From Acinetobacter rudis (GTDB lineage Bacteria > Pseudomonadota > Gammaproteobacteria > Pseudomonadales > Moraxellaceae): DNA of 64,000 nt. Under the pieces are notes generated by a model that saw only the letters and a list, made by a program, of their open reading frames with translations, ran no database searches and was not told where the DNA came from. The stretch spans positions 248,001 through 312,000 of the forward strand of contig NZ_JAVIDR010000003.1 of assembly GCF_031157835.1 (NCBI RefSeq), read 5' to 3'. Shown here in pieces: positions 46,952-55,818 of this stretch; within the stretch, counting starts at the first letter, position 1; each line of letters starts with the position of its first letter. A program made the translations under genes and the position numbers.

Positions 46952-47887
46952 ATGACTGTTAAGATTTTCGATACGCAGGAAGTACAAGAATTTATACGTC
47001 TAGCAAGTGGTTTAGAACAGGAAGGTGGTAGCCCACGAGTTAAGCAAATTATACACCGTGTACTTTCTGATCTATTTAAAATGATCGAAGACCTAGAAGT
47101 TACTTCTGATGAATATTGGCAAGGTGTAGCTTACTTAAACCAATTAGGTACAAGTCAAGAAGCTGCGTTATTGTCTCCAGGTTTAGGTCTAGACCGTTTC
47201 CTTGACATGCGCATGGATGCAGAAGATGAAGCACTCGGGATTAAAGCTGGTACTCCTCGTACCATTGAAGGTCCTTTATACGTTGCTGGTGCACCAGTAG
47301 AACAAGGCTATGCACGTCTAGATGATGGTAGCGACCCTGATGGTCAATTACTTATTATGCATGGTGTAATTTACGATGCAGATGGTAAACCATTCCCGAA
47401 TGCACAAGTTGAAGTATGGCATGCGAATACCAAAGGCTTCTATTCACATTTCGACCCTACTGGTGAACAAGCACCATTTAACATGCGTCGTACAATTATT
47501 ACTGATGCTGAAGGTCGTTATCGCTTCCAAAGTATCGTGCCTAAAGGGTATGGCTGCCCGCCAGAAGGCCCAACACAACAGTTGCTTAACCAACTCGGCC
47601 GTCATGGTAACCGCCCTGCTCATATTCACTTCTTCATTACTGCAGATGGTCACCGTAAGTTAACAACTCAGTTAAACATGGAAAATGACCCATTTGTATA
47701 TGACGACTTTGCTTATGCAACTCGTGAAGGTCTTGTTGTTCCTGTTGTTGAGCACACAGATGAAGCAACAATTAAAGCAAACGGCCTAGATACACCGTTC
47801 GCTGAAATGGAATTTGACTTTAAGCTTAGTCGTCTTGTTGATGGTGTTGATAACCAAGTTGTAGAGCGTCCACGCTTACAAGGTTAA
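46952..47887 (+). CDS. catA: Catechol 1,2-dioxygenase
   Basis: 311 residues, the same length as the Acinetobacter enzyme. It opens the catechol ring (intradiol) to cis,cis-muconate, the entry to the beta-ketoadipate pathway. The four iron ligands are all present: Tyr164, Tyr200, His224 and His226 (HANTKGFY, VPKGYG, RPAHIH). The N-terminal helical linker domain (residues 1-100) is normal. AAGGAGA lies 8 nt before the ATG. No other ben, cat or pca gene is near, so the gene stands alone, with its own terminator. Confidence 0.95.
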   Translation: MTVKIFDTQEVQEFIRLASGLEQEGGSPRVKQIIHRVLSDLFKMIEDLEVTSDEYWQGVAYLNQLGTSQEAALLSPGLGLDRFLDMRMDAEDEALGIKAGTPRTIEGPLYVAGAPVEQGYARLDDGSDPDGQLLIMHGVIYDADGKPFPNAQVEVWHANTKGFYSHFDPTGEQAPFNMRRTIITDAEGRYRFQSIVPKGYGCPPEGPTQQLLNQLGRHGNRPAHIHFFITADGHRKLTTQLNMENDPFVYDDFAYATREGLVVPVVEHTDEATIKANGLDTPFAEMEFDFKLSRLVDGVDNQVVERPRLQG

Positions 47888-47919
47888 GGTCAACTTAAAC
47901 CTAGCATTCATTTACATAC

Positions 47920-47949
47920 AAATCAGGCTGGTACTCACCAGCCTGATTT
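47920..47949 (+). terminator. Terminator of catA
   Basis: AAATCAGGCTGGT at 47920-47932 pairs perfectly with ACCAGCCTGATTT at 47937-47949 around the loop ACTC. It lies 32 nt after catA and 26 nt before the first GTPase gene. The T-tract is short. Confidence 0.8.
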
Positions 47950-47975
47950 ATCTAAAGGGACAGTAGAGCAAAAGT

Positions 47976-49229
47976 ATGGAAACATTTAACTTCGATGAAG
48001 CAGCCGCACAAATCCTCTGTGCTTTACCAGAAAGAGCAATTGATTTAGCACGTTTAAAAGCATTAAATCAAACAACGCTTACTCCAACCATTACCGTTAT
48101 TGGTAAATATAATCACGGCAAAAGCAGATTACTCAACGAATTAATTGGTCAAGATATTTTTAGTGTCGCTGATCGTCGTGAAACTGTAGCACTCAATGAG
48201 CATCGGTATGAACAATTGTGTTGGCTAGATGCACCAGGCTTAGATGCCGATGTGGGTGGACAAGATGATCATTTGGCTCAGGAAGCTTTATGGTGTAAAT
48301 CAGACATTCGACTCTTTGTACATTCAGTTAAAGAAGGTGAATTAGACGCTGCTGAACATCCTTTATTGCAGCAACTCCATTACGATGTTCAACGAAGTAA
48401 ACGTCAAACACTCGTGGTGTTAACACAAGTAGATCAAGTACCTGACCAAACCGTACTCACACAGGTTATTGACTCAATTCAACAACAAATTCCTCAATTT
48501 AACCTTCTACCTGTTTCCGCTACACGTCATCGTCAAGGCACTGAAGCCAATAAGCAATTACTTATACAAAAAAGCGGTATTTCAGCCTTACGTCAAGCCT
48601 TAGATGATGCAATCGCTTTAGTTCCTCAAGCCCGCATACATGAAAAAGCATTACTCTTTACAGAAATGCGTCAACAGCTCACGAACTTACTCAACGCAGA
48701 ACAGCAACAACTACAACAGTTACAACAGCTACAACATAATCAACGTCAATCATTTGATTCTGATCTAAATAAAACGCTAGATAAGGTATGTGTTGATCTC
48801 CAACCTACACTAGCAGATCGGGAGCATGACGATGCCTTAGTCCCAGATTCGTTTGAAAACATGTTTAAAATGACAGCGGGTAAGCAAGAACGTGCACGTA
48901 TACAAGTGGCCTACTCGCATGCTTGTTTAGATATTGACAGTCATTTAATTCGTTACGGGGTAACAGGTTTACCAACTGAACAACAAACTCAAGTACGTAG
49001 TATTAATACAGTTATGATTGCTGTAATGGGTGTTTCTGTTAAATCTCGCCAAGATTTACGCAAGATATTTACAGAACAAAATGGGCGTGACAGATTATGT
49101 CGTGAATTTGCACACTATTTTGAAGTGTCTCCAGACCGCGTAGCTTTAGTTAAGCAAATTTCTGATGTTACAGCACAAGTAACAATGTATACACAGGCAT
49201 TGACGGCACTGCAACATTTGGAGGCCTAA
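47976..49229 (+). CDS. Dynamin-like GTPase, first of a pair
   Basis: 417 residues. A GTPase domain has G1 GKYNHGKS (43-50), G3 DAPG (85-88) and a G4-like TQVD (150-153); Thr in RRETVAL is a candidate G2. Residues about 215-270 are a Gln/Leu-rich coiled segment (QQQLQQLQQLQ) and the rest is helical. It has no membrane helix and no known ribosome-GTPase tail. The second GTPase follows after 2 nt, so the two are probably made together and may form a hetero-oligomer, as bacterial dynamin-like pairs do. The ribosome site is weak. The role is unknown. Confidence 0.75.
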   Translation: METFNFDEAAAQILCALPERAIDLARLKALNQTTLTPTITVIGKYNHGKSRLLNELIGQDIFSVADRRETVALNEHRYEQLCWLDAPGLDADVGGQDDHLAQEALWCKSDIRLFVHSVKEGELDAAEHPLLQQLHYDVQRSKRQTLVVLTQVDQVPDQTVLTQVIDSIQQQIPQFNLLPVSATRHRQGTEANKQLLIQKSGISALRQALDDAIALVPQARIHEKALLFTEMRQQLTNLLNAEQQQLQQLQQLQHNQRQSFDSDLNKTLDKVCVDLQPTLADREHDDALVPDSFENMFKMTAGKQERARIQVAYSHACLDIDSHLIRYGVTGLPTEQQTQVRSINTVMIAVMGVSVKSRQDLRKIFTEQNGRDRLCREFAHYFEVSPDRVALVKQISDVTAQVTMYTQALTALQHLEA

Positions 49230-49231
49230 TC

Positions 49232-50809
49232 ATGAATAAGCATACTTCCATAGAGCAATTTATTCATACGCTTGATGCACACCAAAATGATCAACTTGAT
49301 TTCTCCCCTGTCATCGAAAAAATGCATGATTGGCGTAGTGATTTTGCACAAGAACTTCAAACACATTTATTATCCAGTAACAGTTTCAGCCCTGATACTC
49401 AACTTAAACAACAGATTGACCATTTCAATCAACAAGTTATTACACATATTAATACTTGGGATGCACGATGGGCTGAACTTTCCCCAGCACAGTCTTTAGC
49501 AGATACTTTTGAAAACAAAGTGATGTTATTAATCTTTGGAAAATTTAATGCTGGTAAAAGCTCACTTTGTAATCTATTAGCAGATTGTTTTCGCCAGCAT
49601 GGACAAAGTGTTAAATATTTTCATCTCGCCGATGGATCTCTGGTTTATACCGAAGAAGCATTACGTGAAGGTGCAACCGAAACAACTGCACGTTTACAAG
49701 GGGTGTGTTTAGGTGAAAAATTTATTCTGCTTGACACCCCAGGACTACATTCAGTCACTACTGAAAATGCAGCCTTAACTCAACGTTTTATTGACAGTGC
49801 TGATGGTGTACTTTGGTTAACCAGTTCTTCTTCACCTGGGCAAGTTCAAGAGCTTGATTCCTTGGGGCGTGAATTACGTCGCCATAAACCACTCTTACCC
49901 ATTATTACTCGTAGTGATCAAATCGAAGAAGATGAAATTGATGGCGAAATTTGCACGATTTTATGTCATAAAAATGCCAATCAACGTGCAATTCAAGAAA
50001 CTGATGTTTATAGCCGCAGTCAAGACAAATTAGAACAAATGCAGGTTGATGCTCGTTTGCTCAAAACACCTGTTTCAATATCTGCTCAAATGGTTCGTCA
50101 AACTGGCTTTGATCCACAATCGATGACTGAGGCAGGATTCGATCAACTTTTCTTAGCTTTATTAGATCTGATTGAACCAGCATTTGCATATAAACAACGC
50201 AAATCTGCTGAAATATTTTTACATTATCTGCAAGAAGCAGTACTAGAACCTATTGAAGAACTTTTGCAACAATCACTGTCAGTACTCACACAAATGACGC
50301 AAAACATGCAGATTGAGTTAACACAACAACAAGACAAGATTATTGCAAATACTTGGCGTGCAATCCTGCCACAAGTACCAAGGCTGTTAGAAGAGCATGC
50401 ATCTACTCAAGCAATTGATGCAGTTACTCAAACGATAGTACAGTGGGCTGAGCAACATTTGACTGAACAGTTACACCAACAACTTAAAGACTATCGTCTA
50501 GAATATGTCATGGTTCAGGCATTGCCATTAGATCAAAATGTATCGTATGAGGTTATTACTGCAAGTACAGATCAACCTGAAACGATACGACATGATCGTT
50601 TATATAATGAAATCTCAAATAAACTGCAAGTGTTATTGACTGAACTGACTACTCCTGTAATTACACAGTGTCACGATCATCTTCAAGCGCTCAATGCGTC
50701 AATACAAAAGCTACAAAGCTTATCTGAGCAATTCGAGCAACATCTCAAGCAACATGCACAGCACCTTCGGAATCATCAACAAGATCCACATTACGCTTTG
50801 TGCGAATAG
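49232..50809 (+). CDS. Dynamin-like GTPase, second of a pair
   Basis: 525 residues. After an 95-residue helical start come G1 GKFNAGKS (103-110), a G2-like EGATETTARLQG, G3 LLDTPGLHSV and G4 ITRSDQ. The C-terminal 230 residues are helical with heptad-like stretches (LQALNASIQKLQSLSEQFEQ), consistent with a stalk that oligomerises or binds membranes. It starts 2 nt after the first GTPase. Paired bacterial dynamins are known in membrane repair and, in some families, phage defence; neither is shown here. An IS3-like remnant follows 26 nt after the stop. Confidence 0.75.
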   Translation: MNKHTSIEQFIHTLDAHQNDQLDFSPVIEKMHDWRSDFAQELQTHLLSSNSFSPDTQLKQQIDHFNQQVITHINTWDARWAELSPAQSLADTFENKVMLLIFGKFNAGKSSLCNLLADCFRQHGQSVKYFHLADGSLVYTEEALREGATETTARLQGVCLGEKFILLDTPGLHSVTTENAALTQRFIDSADGVLWLTSSSSPGQVQELDSLGRELRRHKPLLPIITRSDQIEEDEIDGEICTILCHKNANQRAIQETDVYSRSQDKLEQMQVDARLLKTPVSISAQMVRQTGFDPQSMTEAGFDQLFLALLDLIEPAFAYKQRKSAEIFLHYLQEAVLEPIEELLQQSLSVLTQMTQNMQIELTQQQDKIIANTWRAILPQVPRLLEEHASTQAIDAVTQTIVQWAEQHLTEQLHQQLKDYRLEYVMVQALPLDQNVSYEVITASTDQPETIRHDRLYNEISNKLQVLLTELTTPVITQCHDHLQALNASIQKLQSLSEQFEQHLKQHAQHLRNHQQDPHYALCE

Positions 50810-50835
50810 CTCTAAAAGCATTCTCTTAAATAAAC

Positions 50836-50926
50836 TGCACCCTAAAAGTCGGACACGCTCAGTCTAATTTGAAGGGTGCTTTTTAATGGTTAAATACAGC
50901 AAAGCATCCATGCAAATGATTCACTA
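50836..50926 (+). mobile_element. Left-end remnant of an IS3-family element
   Basis: TGCACCCTAAAAGTCGGACA starts at 50836 with the TG typical of IS3 ends. The inner repeat AGGGTGC (50873-50879) follows, then an ATG at 50886 opening MVKYSKASMQMIHYL before a stop at 50931-50933, like the start of an IS3 OrfA. Only about 90 bp remain. The resemblance ends where the PAAR gene (leftward stop at 50924) begins. The group is recognised from the end and OrfA start only. Confidence 0.6.
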
Positions 50927-51193
50927 TTTATGATCACCAGATACTAATTTTTGTTTGGCCAATAATTTACATCCACATGATAATAAATCATTCTCTTGTG
51001 CAGCAGGTTTGTTAAAGATCAGTAAATGTGGGTCCCCACTAATGATAGTGGAAATTGTTTGATGCAATGGACAGCTTGCCGTATCTCCAATACATGCCAC
51101 TGCAACACCACCAATCAAAAACCGACTATTTCCTGTTAGCACCTCACCACCTCCTGTTGTTAAACAACCAACTGTTATATACGATTTCGTCAT
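50924..51193 (-). CDS. PAAR-domain T6SS spike tip protein
   Basis: 89 residues from the ATG at 51193, with AAGGTAAT upstream; longer frames start at 51250. The PAAR pattern is visible: GGGEVLTGN, VACIGDTASCPLHQ, ISGDPHLLIFNKPAAQENDLLSCGC. PAAR proteins cap VgrG spikes and may carry effectors; this one has no C-terminal effector extension. It lies 13 nt after the OmpA-like gene at the end of the T6SS operon. Its 3' end abuts an IS remnant. Confidence 0.88.
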   Translation of the reverse strand: MTKSYITVGCLTTGGGEVLTGNSRFLIGGVAVACIGDTASCPLHQTISTIISGDPHLLIFNKPAAQENDLLSCGCKLLAKQKLVSGDHK

Positions 51194-51206
51194 TTTTATG
51201 ATTACC

Positions 51207-51983
51207 TTATAAAACTTCAAACTCAATACGACGATTCTTTTTACGACCATCTACAGTATGATTATCCGCGATTGGTTTCTCATCCCCCCAACCCTCTACA
51301 CTTAAACGTGTAGCAGCAATATTCTGACTCATTAAATAATGCTTTACTGCTTCAGCTCGTTGTAAACTCAACTGCTTATTCTTTTGTTTATCTCCTGAAC
51401 TGTCAGTATGACCAACAATTCTAATATGCCTTGCTTTTACTTTATTTAAAGCAATAACCATCTGATTTAAAATTAAAATTCCTGAAGGAGTTAGAGTTAC
51501 ACTATCTGATTCAAACTCCACCACACGATTATTTAAAGTATCATCCAATAATTTTTGCTCGCTGTGTTCTGAAAAAAGTTTGGCCTGAAAATGATAGGGT
51601 GCAGTAATTAGAGAGCTAAATAATTGGTTTATTTTTTGACTTTCTTCTGCATGAGAGACTGTTCCAGTTAATTGCACTGCAGTTCCATGTATATCGAGTT
51701 TGCCTTTTGATACTTTTTTTAAATCAGGCCTTATAAGTTCTTGAATGGTATTCATCCAAGTAGTAGGTGTTATTACCTTCTGCACTTCAATTTTATCTAT
51801 AACTCTTTCTGAACCATAAACACTATAAACTTGATTCAGTATGGTCTGTTTATCTTCTTCATTATCAACATTACCAGATACAATGACGGGTTGAGCTAGG
51901 CTCAAACCAGTTGTATTCAAGTTACAAAATATTATTGAAGCAGTGACGAAAAATATTTTTTTAATCTTATTATTTAATCTCAT
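51207..51983 (-). CDS. OmpA/BON-domain envelope protein of the T6SS locus
   Basis: 258 residues with a signal peptide (about 1-31). BON-like repeats follow (VIVSGNVDNEEDKQTILNQV; LDIHGTAVQLTGTVSHAEES). An OmpA C-terminal peptidoglycan-binding domain covers about 140-258 (IRIVGHTDSSGDKQKNKQLSLQRAEAVKHYL, RLSVEGWGDEKPIADN, RKKNRRIEF). Acinetobacter T6SS loci carry an OmpA-like gene (TagN) here, which may anchor the apparatus to the cell wall where TssJ is absent. The role is inferred from location and domain. Confidence 0.83.
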   Translation of the reverse strand: MRLNNKIKKIFFVTASIIFCNLNTTGLSLAQPVIVSGNVDNEEDKQTILNQVYSVYGSERVIDKIEVQKVITPTTWMNTIQELIRPDLKKVSKGKLDIHGTAVQLTGTVSHAEESQKINQLFSSLITAPYHFQAKLFSEHSEQKLLDDTLNNRVVEFESDSVTLTPSGILILNQMVIALNKVKARHIRIVGHTDSSGDKQKNKQLSLQRAEAVKHYLMSQNIAATRLSVEGWGDEKPIADNHTVDGRKKNRRIEFEVL

Positions 51984-52067
51984 ATCAAACCATTTTTAAT
52001 AGTGAATATATTGTTTTAAATTTTTTATTCTTAAATACATTTACGATTTTGTTTACATCCACATTTT

Positions 52068-55000
52068 CTATTCATTATCCGTTACAACAGTTGGTGTAGT
52101 TACCCAATCTACCAGTTTTAATCCAATATACTCTTGCTTAACACCAACATGATTACGTATACCACTCGGTACACGAAAAGCCACTGTTATAGCTAGTTCA
52201 GGATTTTGTTTGTTCGTCCATGTCATCTCAATATGATGGTCTTTTTTTATCTGTACAGCCGCATCAAATAACTGATTAATTCCATCTTCACCTGATGCTT
52301 CAAATACAACATAGCTTTTGCCGTCTAAATCAATTGCAGTAATACGCACACCTAAAATTGCTCCTTTATTTGGCCAAATAAAACTGCTCCATTGTTGAAT
52401 CCCCTTCTCAAAGACCATGCGTTGTCCATCTATTTCTACGATATAAGACAACAGCTTCGAATTCGCTAAGGGGTATAATTGGAAATTTGATGGTAATTCC
52501 ATCATTGTTTTTTCTGCTACATCAACCTTTACCATACCCTCTATTGGAGCTAAATAATTTGGTAAAGCAACTGAAAACTGAGGGTTTAAATGAATACCGA
52601 TGTTATGCCATGTTTTTATGTTTAAACTACCCCCATGACGAATAACCACTGGTTCTAAAGTTTCTACTAAGTATTTTGAAACACGCCCAGTTTCCCCAAA
52701 AATTTCAGCAATTTCACTTGCACTCGCTTGTATCGTTACTGAGCGATTAAATGGGAATTTCAGTGCTAGTTTTTGAGTAAATGGCTGATAAACCTGTATG
52801 ACCCAAAGTTTATTTAATTCTTCTTCAGCAGAGGGTAACAAAGTCTCAAATACCTGAGTTAATGGATTCAAAAACAAGGATTGTAGAATTTCTTGTTCAG
52901 TCTTTTTTATCCCAATTAAGATTTTTTCACCCACTATTTTTTCTGTTGCATTTAATACAGTATTCTTATCGTTTATCGTGTCTTGAACTAAAAGCAAAGC
53001 ATTGGATGTCACTCCATTCGCATGTTTTAATGTATTTAATTTATGCCGAACTAAAAGTAAACTATTTAAATATTCATCAAGTAACGAGTGATTATTCTGC
53101 TCATTACGCTTGCGAACGACGTGATAAAAAGCATCAAACTGTTGTGAAATAAGTACCTGTTTCTCAATATTTGGCTGTTGCATTACTTTATGGTTTTCTT
53201 TTAGCAGCACCTTTGTTTTAAACCATGATATAAAGTCTTTATTTTCATTGAGTAATTCTGCTTGTATGCTTGGATTATCCCAATGCGTTTCTTTAACGAC
53301 TCGATCCAACAATATTCGAATAGGTGAATGATTTGGATCACTTAGTCGATCAATCTGTTTTATTTGCTCTGTGAGATTAGTCGCTTTTACATAACGTACT
53401 TTCGCCAATAATTTTTTCCATTCTAGGGCATATTCTTGTTTATAAAGCTGAGTTAATTGCTGACGAATCTGCTCAGGACTTCCTGTAAAACTTAAATCAT
53501 GAGATTCTGTATGATTAAACACCCAATCTTTAATCTCGATTGGGTGCTGAACAGCATCTTCAATCGCATTCGCAATATATTCACCCCATGCTTTCTGGGT
53601 AAATATTCCTGGTAAAATATAATCACCTGTTATTGTGTCTGTATTTTCCTGACCCACAATTTGATCGATACTTATCGTTGCAAAACGAACCGCTGCACGT
53701 TGTTTTATTTCATTATAAATACGATCAATTAGTGAAATCCCATGAATCACAGAAAGGAGGTTCTGACGTGACTGATCAACAAGCTGTGGATTGTCTTGAA
53801 GAACAGGGAATAATTCATCCTGAGCCAACGACAAGCTGTAATTAAGCAATAGCTGTACTTTTTGTGAAATCTGCAACTGTTTATCTTGATCATATCCATA
53901 TGTTTCAAGCCATAAATACCAAAAATGAGCAACTTGGTTGTTTAATAATTCCACTTCAACATGTTCAGGTTTACTCAACATTAAATAAGCTTTTAACACG
54001 TAATAAGCATCATGTGATCCAACAGCTATAGACTGATGTTGATCATTATTTTCCTCACCAACGTCTTCGGCAACAACCTGCTGCTTCCCAATACTAAGCT
54101 GATCTTTTTTATTATTCAGTTGTTGTAAGTATTGAGCCATATTCTGCTGTGCTGGTAACAAAATAAGCTGTTTAATGCCATTTAAATACTCTGCTTTTAA
54201 GCGTTTTTTCAACTGCTTCCCCTGATATAAACCAAAGGAAAGTTTAAAAGGACGATGTCGCTCATACTCATCAAGTTGCTGTAAACGCCACTGTAATATC
54301 AATAAAACATCTACATATTTGCCTAAATCAAACTCAGCATTATGCTTTAAAAGCATGGCCTTATCTAAATCAGATTGAACCTCTTCAATTAGCTGTTGAT
54401 TATTTTTATATGACCATAGCCAAAGTAACATACAAACCAATATGGAGAACAATACTAAAATAGAGCCCCAACAGCGCTTCCGCTTTGTCATTATATTCAG
54501 CTGTGGTTTAACTATTTTTCGATCTTTAAAAATCACATGGCTAAATAATTCTTTTAAGAAATAGCCTTGCTTAGGAAAGCTGTTAATATTGGTGTTGACT
54601 AATACCTTGTCTGATGTTTTTTCTAAATCAAACTCTTGAACAAGTTTTCGAGTGATTGGACTTTCACTAACTCCTTCTTGCAAGGCACTAGTAAAATAGA
54701 AGCCTCTAAAAGCACGCTGACTCTGAGATAAATGATCATCGAATAAAGCACGAACAAAAGCACTTAAAATGGGTTTTAACGCACTAAACTCTAAAGGGAA
54801 AGACATAGCATTTATAGAAATATCTGCCAGTGAGTTCCGGTTATAGTGCTTACGACTTACATACTGAAGACCTTCAGATAAAACTTGGAAATGCTGTTCA
54901 AACAACTCACCAATACTTGGTGATGACCGTGTAGCATAACTCAGCGTTGCACCCCAAACCTGATCACGCTCATAAACCTCATCATATTTAAAAAATGGTG

Positions 55001-55793
55001 TAAACCCTTCAATTAAATCCATTTGAGTAAATATCAGGTAAATCGGCATTGATATTTCTAAATATTCTGTGACTTGTTGAATTCTTGAATTTAGTCTTTT
55101 AACAAGTTGTGTTTCACCCACAGCATCATGATGCAATAGTTCTGTAATACTCACCATGATCACCAATCCGTTGATGGGTATCTCAGGACGATTTTTTTTC
55201 AATAGTCTTAAAAAACCAAGCCATTCTGGTTGATCGGCTATAGAGGTTGTATAACGACCCGCTGTATCTAATAACACACCATCTCGACAAATCAACCATT
55301 CACAATATGCCGTTGCTTGAGTTTGATCAGAAACATGCTCCTGCATACCTCCTGTGTCTAAAAATGTAAGCCCAGAATGTTTAAGTGCGGAACTTTTACC
55401 TGCCGAAGAGCTTCCAATCACGACATACCAAGGCAACTCATATTTACTTTGACAACTTTTTTTAGTGAGTAATTTAGATTGGTAAATAAAACGATGAGAT
55501 TTTTTAATTTGCTGTCGCAAATACTTCAAACCTTCTCGATGCTGAATCTCCAACCCTCTATTTCTACTTATTTGTTTAAATAACTTAATATATTTTATCT
55601 GTACACCTAATCGTTTCACTCTGCGGTATATCAAATAAAATATAAATGCAAAACTAATCATCACACAGTAGATAAAAAAAAGAGATAAAGAAGTACTAAA
55701 ACAAAAAAATGCAAATAGAGTCATTAGTATAAATAAGATTATTACTTTCCAATGAGCAACGAATTGACTTAAACCTTTTAAAATTGTATTCAT
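52068..55793 (-). CDS. tssM: T6SS inner-membrane core protein TssM (IcmF)
   Basis: 1241 residues. Two N-terminal helices (about 16-33 and 36-56), a cytoplasmic NTPase domain with Walker A GSSSAGKS (127-134) and DTAGRY, a third helix near 440-463, then a large periplasmic part ending in the conserved C-terminal region (FIWPNKGAILGVRITAIDLDG). TssM forms the membrane channel with TssL (not in the window). The preceding gene encodes an unknown membrane protein, and the OmpA-like gene follows. Confidence 0.94.
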   Translation of the reverse strand: MNTILKGLSQFVAHWKVIILFILMTLFAFFCFSTSLSLFFIYCVMISFAFIFYLIYRRVKRLGVQIKYIKLFKQISRNRGLEIQHREGLKYLRQQIKKSHRFIYQSKLLTKKSCQSKYELPWYVVIGSSSAGKSSALKHSGLTFLDTGGMQEHVSDQTQATAYCEWLICRDGVLLDTAGRYTTSIADQPEWLGFLRLLKKNRPEIPINGLVIMVSITELLHHDAVGETQLVKRLNSRIQQVTEYLEISMPIYLIFTQMDLIEGFTPFFKYDEVYERDQVWGATLSYATRSSPSIGELFEQHFQVLSEGLQYVSRKHYNRNSLADISINAMSFPLEFSALKPILSAFVRALFDDHLSQSQRAFRGFYFTSALQEGVSESPITRKLVQEFDLEKTSDKVLVNTNINSFPKQGYFLKELFSHVIFKDRKIVKPQLNIMTKRKRCWGSILVLFSILVCMLLWLWSYKNNQQLIEEVQSDLDKAMLLKHNAEFDLGKYVDVLLILQWRLQQLDEYERHRPFKLSFGLYQGKQLKKRLKAEYLNGIKQLILLPAQQNMAQYLQQLNNKKDQLSIGKQQVVAEDVGEENNDQHQSIAVGSHDAYYVLKAYLMLSKPEHVEVELLNNQVAHFWYLWLETYGYDQDKQLQISQKVQLLLNYSLSLAQDELFPVLQDNPQLVDQSRQNLLSVIHGISLIDRIYNEIKQRAAVRFATISIDQIVGQENTDTITGDYILPGIFTQKAWGEYIANAIEDAVQHPIEIKDWVFNHTESHDLSFTGSPEQIRQQLTQLYKQEYALEWKKLLAKVRYVKATNLTEQIKQIDRLSDPNHSPIRILLDRVVKETHWDNPSIQAELLNENKDFISWFKTKVLLKENHKVMQQPNIEKQVLISQQFDAFYHVVRKRNEQNNHSLLDEYLNSLLLVRHKLNTLKHANGVTSNALLLVQDTINDKNTVLNATEKIVGEKILIGIKKTEQEILQSLFLNPLTQVFETLLPSAEEELNKLWVIQVYQPFTQKLALKFPFNRSVTIQASASEIAEIFGETGRVSKYLVETLEPVVIRHGGSLNIKTWHNIGIHLNPQFSVALPNYLAPIEGMVKVDVAEKTMMELPSNFQLYPLANSKLLSYIVEIDGQRMVFEKGIQQWSSFIWPNKGAILGVRITAIDLDGKSYVVFEASGEDGINQLFDAAVQIKKDHHIEMTWTNKQNPELAITVAFRVPSGIRNHVGVKQEYIGLKLVDWVTTPTVVTDNE

Positions 55794-55818
55794 CTTATTC
55801 TCAGTTATTTTATAATTT

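Noticed and set aside
48690..48760. Repetitive CAA/CAG-rich stretch in the first GTPase gene, considered as a DNA repeat
   Set aside because: It is explained by the Gln/Leu-rich coiled segment of the protein and shows no exact tandem array.
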